Of a stretch of 64,000 nt of DNA, positions 1 through 9,800 are shown piece after piece (position 1 is the first letter of the stretch; every line of letters begins with the position of its first letter). The DNA is from Isoetes taiwanensis (taxonomy: Eukaryota > Streptophyta > Lycopodiopsida > Isoetales > Isoetaceae). The stretch lies in NCBI GenBank assembly GCA_021234155.1, contig JAJEKV010000240.1:498001-562000 (forward strand), given 5' to 3'. The notes below the pieces were generated by a model that was given only the letters and a program-made list of their open reading frames with translations, had not been told where the DNA came from and did not search any database. The position numbers and the translations under genes are program-made.

Positions 1-1
1 C

Positions 2-412
2 GGAACTATTTCGGTTGCTCCTCCGTCATTTCCAACAATGTTGGAGTGTCCAAGACTTTCCGTGCGGATTTGGAGTGTGCTTCTTCAACAAACTCACGTG
101 GAAGACCTTATGAATCTTTAGGTGTGCTGGCAAGTCTAGCTTGTAGGATTGATTACCTACTCTCTTGACTATTCTGAAAGGTCCAGCCCACCTTGGAGCA
201 AGCTTCTTGCAATTCCCGATCCTGAGCTTCGCCTGCTTCACCTTGATCTTGAGCCACACATTGTCGCCAACTTCAAACTCCCTGACTGTTCGATGCTTGT
301 CGGCGATGCTCTTTTAATCGGCTCCTTCTTTGCTAGTAGATACCCTCGAACCTCTTCCACGAAGCTGCTTTGCATGTCGGCCAACATCTGGCTGCGAAAC
401 TTCCACTTTTGA
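2..412 (-). pseudogene. Integrase C-terminal (GPY/F-type) domain, gypsy
   Basis: The minus-strand translation reads VGDNVWLKIKVKQAKL, then a GNCKKLAPRWAGPF segment, then HKVFHVSLLKKH. This is the SH3-like GPY/F domain that follows the integrase core in Ty3/gypsy elements and contacts DNA. It is nearly identical to the same domain of the plus-strand copy (21445-21660). A chromodomain should follow but lies beyond the window edge; a frameshift after the LLKKHTPNP motif already breaks the frame. Family assignment is secure; intactness is not. Confidence 0.85.
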
Positions 413-440
413 CACGGGGTTGTGCCAAGTGTAATGGGAG

Positions 441-1160
441 TTAAAAGCGATAGCCGTAATTAATCATAAACGGCGACATTTGGGATGATTCCTGCTTGGT
501 GCTATTGTATGCAAACTCCACCAAGTGAATAAATTCTTCCCACATTCCTTGCTTATTCCAGACGTAGTTTCGTAGCATGTCTTCCAAAATCCTGTTGGTC
601 CGCTCCGTTTGGCCATCCGTCTGAGGATGATACGCCGTGCTCATGGATAGCTTGGTCTGAATCGTCGTAAAGAGGTCTTGCCAAAAGGCGCTCATGAATT
701 TCGGATCCCTGTCGGAGATGATCTCCCTTGGCATGCCATGAAGCCTAAAGATCTCTTTGGTGAAGAGCTTTGTTGTATCCATAGCGGTGTCTGTGGTCCT
801 GCAAGGCACAAAGTGTGCCATCTTTGACAACTTGTCGACCACTACCATCAAGGCATCCTTCCCTCTTACTGTCCTTGGAAGCCCTGTTATAAAATCCATG
901 CTGATCACTTCCCACTTGGCGTTTGGCACCGCTAATGGCTCTAATGCCCCTGGAATTCGAAGTTGTACATTACGCGCCGATCTGCGACATAGTGACATTC
1001 CTTGATGTAGCGAGCTACTTGCTTTTTCATTCCTGGCCAATAATAGCTGCTGCGCACTTTGAAATATGTTTTCATGAATCCCGCATGGCCAGCTATTGGG
1101 CTGTTGTGCGTGTCATGGAGGATCAATTTCCTTACACCTGATGATTCGGGTACGCACAAC
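441..1160 (-). pseudogene. Integrase zinc finger and catalytic core, gypsy
   Basis: The N-terminal part (about 1160-960) has the HHCC-type zinc finger context (HDTHNSPIAGHAGF, then WPGMKKQVARYIKEC), but the second CxxC half is scrambled by a frameshift near 990. The core (about 970-441) shows DDE-type residues: D in [12 protein letters not shown] in ISDRDPKF, and E in TDGQTERTNR. These would insert the cDNA into the host genome. A one-base shift separates finger and core, so the copy is not functional. Confidence 0.87.
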
Positions 1161-1194
1161 TTGTTCTTATGGTATAACAGGTTGCCTTCCTTCT

Positions 1195-1700
1195 TATAAT
1201 GTTTAAAGGCTTCCGCTCCTTATCATTCTAGCCTCCCTAGAGAGGCTTGCCCATACTTCCTTGAAATCCACGTCCGTTGGCAAGGACTCTTCAATCTTCT
1301 TACCAAAGTCATTTGGAGGCCGAAATTGCATTGCAATGCACTCTAGTTGTCGGGGATGCCTTGAGCGCATCCGCTACTACATTGAGCTTCCCGGCTTGTA
1401 GACTATATCAAAGTCATACTCTTGAGGAACTCCATCCACCTTCTCTCGCCTCAGGTTGAGGTGTGGTTGCGTGAATACATCTTTGGAGGCTCGATGGTTT
1501 GTATCCAACTGGAACTTCCTTCCCAAAGATAGTGCCTCCAAATTCTTAATGCCACGACAAACGCAAGCAATTCACGATCGTGGGTGGGGTAAGCAGCGTT
1601 TCGGCGTCGTTCATCTTCACGGAATCGTGCGCTACCACCGCGCTCTTCTTGCATGAGCCTTTGCACTGTAGCTATCTTACTCGCGTGCATGTCGCTACAA
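1195..1700 (-). pseudogene. RNase H region, gypsy
   Basis: Frames on the minus strand contain NDAE then THDRELLAFVVALRIWRHYLWEG, degraded and frameshifted, followed by KLNVVADAL, the usual end of gypsy RNase H before the integrase finger. RNase H removes the RNA template during reverse transcription. Several stops and indels are visible. The same landmarks appear cleanly in the plus-strand copy at 20125-20400. Confidence 0.75.
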
Positions 1701-2711
1701 GCTTATCTTTCTCACGGGTCGGTGGGGGTGGGGATTTGGGGCTGTTGTTAAAAGCTTCCTTCAACAATTCAAACCCGGCTTGGGCTTTCTTGTGCCAATG
1801 CTCTGCCCAATCTTTCACCTTTCTCGCCCTCGTCAAGTGCGATTAGCGGGGCGCTATCTTAGCAAAGTTCTTCACGAACTTCTGTAGTACCCTGCTAGGC
1901 GAGAAAACCGACCTCATGCACATTCTTGGCCCGACCCAGCGAATAGCGGCTTCAATCTTGGCGGGATCCGTCGAGATTCCTTCTCTTGAGATCACATGGC
2001 CCGGGTATTCCACCTTCTACATTGCGGAAGTGACACCCGACAACTTAGCGCATAAATGGTGCCTCTTCAACTTCTCTAGCACTCTCCTTAAGTGTTGTGC
2101 GTGCTCTTCAAGGGATCTGCTATACACCAAAATGTCATCAAAGAATACAATCACAAAGGTGTCTAAGAATTTCTAAAGATGTCGTTCATGAGCCTCATGA
2201 GCGTCGGCGGGGGGCATTCGATAAGCCGAAAGGCATTAGTGAATTCATAATGCCCGTGCAGCGTTCTAAAGGCGGTCTTGTGGATATCTTCTTCCTTTAT
2301 CGATCGATGATAACCTCGACCTTAAGTCGATTTTTGGAAGACCTTTGCACCTTGGAGCTGATCCATCAAGTCGTCGATCCGGGAGCGATACTTGTTCTTA
2401 ATGGTGTGCTTGTTCAACCGCCTATAGTCTATGCACATCCTTAAACCGCCATCCTTCTTCTTTACAAAGAGAATGGGTGCTCCAAATGGCGAGACACTAG
2501 GTCTAATGAAGCCTAGGTCAAGCAACTCCCGCAATTGCTTCTTTAGCTCCGTCAACTCTTGCGTCGTCATTCTGTATGGAGCCTTACTTGTCGGCTTTGT
2601 TCCCGGTTCGAGTGGTATCTCACACTCGACTCCCCTGTAAGGAGGAAGCTGCTTGATCTCATCTGGAAAGAGAATATGGAACTCCGTGATCAGTGAGCTA
2701 TTTGCCGACAA
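1701..2711 (-). pseudogene. Reverse transcriptase, gypsy
   Basis: The N-terminal third is well preserved at 2711-2322: [16 protein letters not shown], then [15 protein letters not shown], then [13 protein letters not shown]. Downstream there is a short deletion of part of the palm, then a frame with [15 protein letters not shown] (about 2160-2110), which carries the paired catalytic aspartates (FFDD in place of YxDD). The connection domain follows with several shifts. It converts genomic RNA to cDNA in the particle. Decayed. Confidence 0.88.
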
Positions 2712-3355
2712 CTGGAGAGCACCTTGTCTTCTTTGCTTTCTTCTGACTCTGGCTCGTTAATCTCAAGCTTGAAGATGTATGCTACCTGCTCGCTCTTGAT
2801 GCACTTGAACAGCCATTTAGAAGACATACACTGCATGATGGGAACAACTTCTTTACCTGTAATCTCAATGATCTTGCCGTCGGGTGTTGGGAAGGCCACC
2901 TTCCGCTTTCCACAATCAATAATGGCCCCTGCTGGTCCAAGGTACTCCATTCCTATGATCAAGTCGTACTTACCAATGCCCATTACTTCTGCTCCCATCT
3001 GGATATTAATCCTTGGCAAGTCGATGTCGAAGTTAATTCTCTTGCATGCGATCGCCTTCTTTGCTCCACTTGCTAAGACAACGGGCCTTGGCTTTGACTT
3101 TAGTGGTTTCAACTTCAACATTTGAACCATTCTGGGGGATGCAAAGTTATGGCTACTTCCTGAGTCTATCAAGACTATGAAGGACTTGGTCTTGGCCTTC
3201 CCTACTGTGGAAATTACTTTATACTGGCTCTCTGCTTGCTCTGTATCAATTGCGGCAAAGATATGACACTCACCTTGAATGTAGTCGCGGCCTTCCCTCG
3301 CCGTCGTCGTCGATGTGACAGTGTCCCAATCTCCCAACTCTGCTAGTCTTTGCAC
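2690..3355 (-). pseudogene. Aspartic protease and linker, gypsy
   Basis: The 221-codon open frame contains IVLIDSGSSHNFASPRM: the DSG active site of the retropepsin, at about residue 63. It is followed by the flap and a GMEYLGPAGAIID segment, the usual substitute for the second conserved motif. The protease cuts the Gag-Pol polyprotein. It overlaps the RT frame by 22 bp in another frame, so a shift has separated PR from RT. The DSG is intact, unlike the plus-strand copy, which reads DAG. Confidence 0.87.
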
Positions 3356-3359
3356 TCAT

Positions 3360-4620
3360 GGCGTAAAGGGGGTTCATTTGTCCTATGGCCCTTTGGAAGC
3401 ACCTGAAGCAAAGCTTGCTTTTCTATGCACTCTGTCTCTTTTCCTTGGGCATAGCACGCAAAAGGATCCTGCTTGCTTTGGAGTAGTTTGACCCCTCTGC
3501 TTGTCCTTGAAGGACACTGCTTCTTCTCTTCTGCTTTTCCCACGGTTTGCCACCATATGGGGCTCTATTTGGGCCTGGGGTGGCTGCCCTAGGGCTATAG
3601 CTTCTGTTGCCTTGCCTTTATCTGGTAGTCGCTGCTGCCTCGCCCGCTATTCTCGAGGTCCCGTTCCTTGCAAGCTTATTGCCTTGGACTCTGCCGGAAC
3701 CTTGTCTTAGGGTTTATTGCCCTCACAAGCTTGCGGATCTCCTCATTCAGCCCCTCAATATAGCTTTCTCTTGCATGCTTCTCCCCAATTTTGCACATCT
3801 GACCTCGGCCTCATGAATTCCTCTGTGTATTTACGACTGATTTGTTTCCCTGTTGCAACTTTGTAGAAGCTCTTTGCATCATCTTTGGACTTGTGCTCCT
3901 TGGGGCGTAATGGCGCTTGAAGGCTTTGGCAAACTTTACGAACTTACAAGCATCCTGCTTAAGCCATGTGCCTTTGCATAACCCTTCCACCAAATCCGTG
4001 CGGCTCCTTTCAAGTTGGCATTTGCCACCACGCCTTTGTCTTTATCCTTCATACCATAAGCATTGCAGTACTCACTCATTTAGATCCAGCCATGCCTCTG
4101 CTTCTAATCGACTGTTCTCCCCGAGCTGTTCGATTCGGGCCTTCCATACATTGCCGGTCGGAATCTACCTTCTTACGGTAGTCGAGGCCCTAGTGTCCCT
4201 TTGTGCGTCCTTCTATGGCGTCCCTACGCCTTGCATCATGATGTTTCTTTGCCTTGCATCTGTTAGGTCACGGGCACGATCTTCTTCTTCCTGAGTCGGA
4301 TGAATCGAGCTTGAGTTGGAAGATTCGGGCTGGAGGATCTCCTTCTCTTGTTCCTCTTCTTGTCCCTTCTGCGCTCAGGAGTTGATGCTTGCGGCAGCTG
4401 GCGTTGCCCACCAAAAGCTGCTCACCTTGCAGCGGCCCGGCAAGGCCTTTATCGTTCGGGAGGTCCGTCCTCATCGGGATATTTCCTCTTACGGGGTCAT
4501 GGGTCCAAATTCCTCAAAGCGGGTTCCTTGTCGGAGGTGGCACGGTGGACTCTGTTCTTCCATATGGTCTCGGCATTGTCGTTCCCCGAGCTTAGGCCTC
4601 TAAGCGCATACACAAGTAAT
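3360..4620 (-). pseudogene. Gag, gypsy (decayed)
   Basis: Short minus-strand fragments in several frames match the plus-strand copy: KFAKAFKRHYAPRS at about 3960-3890, a YIEGLNEEIRKLVRAINPKT segment near 3750, and a frameshifted zinc-knuckle context (KLCFRCFQ, then GHRTNE) near 3420-3380. Gag packages the genomic RNA. Upstream (4280-4470) is a charged Glu-rich N-terminal region. No frame is open over more than about 70 codons. Confidence 0.75.
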
Positions 4621-4789
4621 TCATGGCTATATGGTTAGTTTTACTTGTTCTCTTGCATTGTTTATGTTTGTTGGTATAGTTGTGGGGCAAAAATACATCA
4701 ACTAAACATTTAAAGTGCAACAGAAATTATATTCATATATTACATAATATTTTAGTACAAAAGTCTCCGGGATCAATAGTCTAACTAGT

Positions 4790-6310
4790 CTTGGAATGTA
4801 GGTAAGATGGGTTGTCTTCAAGGAACTTCTTAACTTGGGCCATTCCTACCGAATGACCCAAGTTCACGATGACGCTTTGCCGACGAGCCGCCGCAAGGCT
4901 CTCGCCGACTCTTCCACCTCGCGGCGGGTTTTGTAAGGGCGGCGGTCATCCGCTTAATCTGCGCTGCCGTCGATGGGGTATGGCGGTCGAAGAGGTCAAG
5001 TGCCATTGCCCTCTTGACTAGGACAGCATAGTCAGCGTTTGCGCTATTGAGCATACTGGGAAGCACGAGAGTGCAATCGGCATGAACACCCCTTCTTCAC
5101 CTCGGGGCTGAACTTGCGGTGTACCACGCTATTCTCCCATCTAGCAGCAGTGGCAGGTAGTACCTCAGGGATCTGTCATTGTGCGTCGTGGATGATTCTC
5201 CACTTGTTTGGCCTCCTGCTCTATGCCCGGCGTGTTAAATTCGTCGACCTCTATCTCGGTGAGCTCGGTAGTCTTCAATTGTGGAGTCGGCTACTTTGAG
5301 GTCGATTCTGCTCCTCTTCTTTGGGGGTGGTGTCGAAGGCTGGGCATTAGGATGCTTCGTGGTCTTCCCACGGATCCCCATCTGTTCTTGGAGGCGAGGA
5401 ACTCCTCCTCCGTTGGCAGCTCCGCCTTTCGTCCATCATTTGCACGATCTTTGCTGTAGGCACGGATGCCGGAGTCGACTCCCTGTGTAGGTGTCGGCCT
5501 CCCTCACTTGAAGCGGAAAGTCCGGGGCTCCCCGGACGATGAAGTCGTCCAAGTCGGACTGCCAGTAGCTGGTGGGAGCAGTTCATCAATCGAGCTCCCT
5601 CTCCCGCATTGGGGAAGGTTGAAGATATTTGAGGAGTAGATACTCTTCTCCGTTGATGATGATAGGGGCTAGGCTTGTGATGCCTAGCCCAAGTGGGGAG
5701 CAACTCGATGGTCTGCGAGCTCTGCTTTCGAAGTTGACCAGCTCCTGATGCGCTTGTTGCCGTTCTTCCTGCGAGTCGAGCTCAGGTGTACTACCGTCGT
5801 CAGGCTCCTCTTCTTCTTCCTCTGCTCCTTCACGCTCTTGATGATACTCTGAAGCATCGCTCCTGCGCTAGCGGCTGCTATGGGGTCCACCTCCATCCGG
5901 AGGGATAGAGGTTGCCCCCATTGGGTTTTCGGCGGTGGGACAAAAGAAAATAGCTAGGGTGGCGGTGTAGGAGAAATACTTGGTCTGTTGGCTGCCGGGA
6001 CCATGTAGTCTGGCGCAACCTCTGCGCCTTGTTAGTTAGGTACTTGGCGATGTTGGGGCGTCACCCAAGGCTGCTTGAAGGGATGGGCTGGGGCGAAATA
6101 TCCTATGCAAGGGGGAACCTGAACAAGGGAGGGTCCTACCCTAGCTTGAAACTCTGCTAACACTTGCCTATATGCTGGGGTTGCATTTAGCGTAGCTTGG
6201 ATATCAATTTCTTTCCCAAAGACTTGGAAGATGTCGTTGACATCCGCCTCGGCAAACATGGGCCTTGGCTTGTACCATCGCTGAAGTCGTGATGGCCATT
6301 GATCTAGCGA
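4790..6310 (-). pseudogene. Accessory gene A, unknown nuclear-type protein (decayed)
   Basis: I do not recognise this gene. Frame-hopping fragments read as one protein: a start near 6305 (ATG then AITTSAMVQAKA), then ADVNDIFQVFGKEIDIQ, then a SIIKSVKEQ helix before an acidic run (EEEEPDDG), then LGLGITSLAPIIINGEEYLL, a basic cluster PPPKKRSRIDLK near 5325-5290 that looks like a nuclear localisation signal, and a C-terminal ANADYAVLVKRAMALDLFDRH region ending KKFLEDNPSYLHSKTS near 4790. At least four frameshifts. It lies between the H3-like gene and gag, same strand, with its own TATA box about 110 bp upstream of the start. Likely nuclear by the basic cluster (inference). Confidence 0.5.
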
Positions 6311-6410
6311 AGAAGAGAGTATCGAAGCGGATCTTGAAGCGCCTCAGGGAGCTGGAAGATCGCCTAAGCAGTGGAGAGCAAACTTGCAGGGTGCTAAATG
6401 AGAAATGGAG

Positions 6411-6421
6411 GACCTATTTAT
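6411..6421 (-). promoter_or_regulatory. TATA box of accessory gene A
   Basis: The minus strand reads CTATAAATAGG, the plant consensus, about 110 bp upstream of the first ATG of gene A. The equivalent box sits about 105 bp upstream of the H3-like ATG, so the two genes share promoter design. Confidence 0.6.
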
Positions 6422-6602
6422 AGAAAAGGGGAAAACCCTAATTTTTGGATGACCTAGACTTTACTGAGATTGGGTGATTCTGTTCTATTAAAGGGTGCAA
6501 TTGAGAGTTTGAAGACTACTTCTAGGGTTTGAGCATGCTAAAATGGCGTATGAACCTATTGCAACAATTTGGAGATCATTTGGTGAAGAAAATGGTGCGA
6601 GG

Positions 6603-6661
6603 TCTCACACGTTGCGCCCAGGCCGATAATGAAAAGTTCTGTCCTGGCGCGACGTGTGAGA
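6603..6661. repeat. Hairpin repeat copy 1
   Basis: Arms TCTCACACGTTGCGCC and GGCGCGACGTGTGAGA pair at 15 of 16 positions around a 27-nt loop. It lies about 185 bp upstream of the gene A TATA box. Four copies occur between the LTR and gene A, two upstream of each accessory gene, spaced 190-200 bp within each pair. Confidence 0.85.
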
Positions 6662-6827
6662 CATGGGTTCTAAATGGGCTAAACTTAATCAATTTGGATA
6701 ATCTAAGGCAAATTCTACTAAACTCGCCGAGTTAGGCAGAATTGACCCCTTATTTGGTCGATTTGGAGCTGTTTTGGGCAGTTTTAGGCATGGCCTCGCA
6801 CGTTGCGCCCAGCCCGAAAATGAGAAT

Positions 6828-9800
6828 GCCACGGTTCTATTGCGACAGCAATAGAACCGACATTCCTTGGATGGGGACGTCCCTTTGTCACTCCTCCTAT
6901 TTATTCAGCCTCTCTTCATTGTTCTATCATCGGCGTTCTCTTGAGCTAGATTTCTCCTTCTTCTCTATCCTATCAGTTTCTCCTCTACCTGCTGCTTTGT
7001 GTTGGAAGATCCTCTACCTTCTACTTTGCGATGGGGATTGATTGTTGGAGGTTTGGATATGCTATGGGCTCCGTTCACATTGCAGCTTTTGGGCGGTTAG
7101 TTTTCCATTACTTTTAGGTTCTTTGATTGGTCGTTTTAGAGTTTTTTCGATTATCCTGCATCAGATCTTCTGATCCGTTCTTGCGGTGCCTTGACTTTTT
7201 CCGATTATACTCCATCAGATCTTCTGATCCGTTCTTGCGGTGCCTTGACTGTATCCAGTATTTTTCCCCTTCAGTCGGTTTTTTTTCTTAATCCGGTCAG
7301 GTTCTTTCCTTATCGTTGTTCCCCCTTGATCCATAGCGGAATCCGGTTTCTGCCAACGTAGCCATGTTGCTTGTCTGGATTTCTTGTTTTATCCTCTCTT
7401 GTTTTAAGCGTTGTGGTCTCCTGCAATCTTCCTCTGTAACTTCGATTGCCCTAAGTTAGTTTGGGTGTCGCTTGCTAATTTTTGCTTAGTTTTTTCTTCT
7501 TGATTGGGAGTGTATAGTATAGCTTCTGTGCTATCTTACCTGGCTTTGACAGGAGTAGTCGGTACTTGCTTTCGATCTAATCTATTTTGCCTTTTAGAAT
7601 GTTTTTCGGTTTGTTGCTCTTGGCGTTGCAAATTCTGTTGGTTAGTTTGTGTCCGTTATCTATTGAGGAGCTAATCTTGTGTTGCGATTGGCCGATTCTT
7701 ACCGATTCTTGCTTCGGTCTTGCCAAATTCTTGTCGATTCACGCTCGATTGTGCGATTCTTGCTCAAGTTTCTTTCCGGTTTTACCGATTCTTGCCGAAT
7801 GTCTTTGGATTGTGCCTCGGCTCTCGGTTTGTCGGACGAGTTTTTCAGCCTCCCGCTTTGGTTCTCGCGCAGATTCAGCGAGGTTTAGAATGGGTTGAAA
7901 GAGGCCGACCCTTCTTTGGATTCATCCGGGGTTATTCGATCGGCCGGTTTGCGGGTTCGATTTTATGTGTTTGATTTGTTTTGCTTTGATTGTTTCAGTT
8001 TTGCTGTGTTTTTAATGAGTGGAGCAATGTCAATCTCATGCCGCTTTCTCCTGATTTAATTTGTAGGATTCCTTGATCCTTCTACCGCCTTATCTTCTTC
8101 ATCGTTTTACGCGGTTCTTTCTTCGAAAGCCACGCTTCTTGCATTTATCACCGCTGATCATTATCACCGCTGATCCTCGATGTGGGCACTGCCGGCGTGG
8201 CAAGGCCATGTGGCGATCGTCGATTGCCTTCTTGGTTCAACCGGCACAACTCGCGGCATCGCCATGGCTGCCCACCCCAGACCTGCGTTGATGGCCTCCT
8301 ACCTTTCGGGTGCCATTCAGCTTATTTTTTATTCCTTAACCCTTATCTGAAGTGCCCCACTACTCATCATTGTTTTTTGAAATTTACTGAGGTATTATTA
8401 TGCAATTGTTGTTAAGTGGGCTCTGCGTTCTTGGGAAATTAATGTGTTGGCAAGTCGCGGGAGTTAGATGCGGGCATGGTTATAAGGGTACATGGGTCAC
8501 ACAATTTAGGCGTTTGTACTCGTTATTTAATGCGGTATATTTCAGCATGTGATCTTCGGGCATTTGTCATATATCGCCCTTTGGCTTCAAGCTTCGAGGT
8601 TCGTTTTGTAAGATTTCGTTTATGCACATCGTTTGACATGCACTTTCTTTTTCTCTCGTGACATTAGGTTCCTCGTTTGGTTCTTCATTTTTGTCCATGG
8701 TTAATTCGTCCATGTTCCTCGAGGAATGCCTATATTGTTTGGTTGTGGACCTTCTACTAAGAGCTTTGATCGTTTACCTATTGTACACATATTATAGATA
8801 TTATCTAAGTTGTACTGTTTGCCATTCTTGGTTGCTGTTGTTTGCATCATTCTCCCTTGGTTTCAACTCTCCCTTCAAGATGGGGTTCTTAAGTGATAGT
8901 CAAGCCTGTTACTGTTGTTTCATGATTCACCTTTGGCTCTGGTTGTCGTCTTTCGGTTTTTATTAGCCTAATTTTTTGGGTTCCTGGTCTTGTAAACACT
9001 AATAAGCTTGCCCTTTGTCTCGTGCAAACATTTAAATCCTATGCATTTCTCCAGATGGCTTCTTGGTTCATGGGATCCTTTTTCATTAGCCGGTCATGTT
9101 CGTTTGATGGATCCATGTGCTCCCTTTGATGTATATGTGGCTTCAGTGTTTCTATATCATAGGATTCTTTGCCATAGTCGATCGTATTCGATGGTTCCAT
9201 ATGGCCCCCTTTATAGCTCATGGATTCTCAGGGGGTCTATAGGATTGGTTTCTCGTCATTATTTTTATGCAAGTATGCACTATTGGATCTAATTTTGTAA
9301 GGGGTTGTGTTTTTGGTCTCATTCTAATCCCTTTAATTCTTATACTTTCTGTTGTTCAATGTTCCATATTCTTTTTTGCCCTTCTATTACCATGATTCTT
9401 TTTTGCAGTTTGTTCACTTTTATAGCTTTCTTGACCACCGCGTATTCTTTTGCCGACTTTGCCCGTTTTGTTGGACCATTATTTTTGTCATCCTTAACGT
9501 TCATGTTGGATGGGTCCCTGGGTATGTCTTGCATCCTCCCGAACTTGCTTTTAGGTGTTCGTGTGTTCCTTTGCTATAGTTGCATTTTTTCACGATTTTT
9601 TGGTCGTCTCCTTTATGCATGTGCTTGCCCTTCTTGGATCTTTATATGTGGACGCCCATGTCATTTTTTGTTCCTTATATGTCCATCATGTTTTCGATTA
9701 TCTCATCCTGCTTCCTTCCATTCCGATTCTTCTGATATGACTACGCTCCATATTTTTTCGTTTTTGGAGCTCCACAACTATGGGTTCGTTATTACAATGC

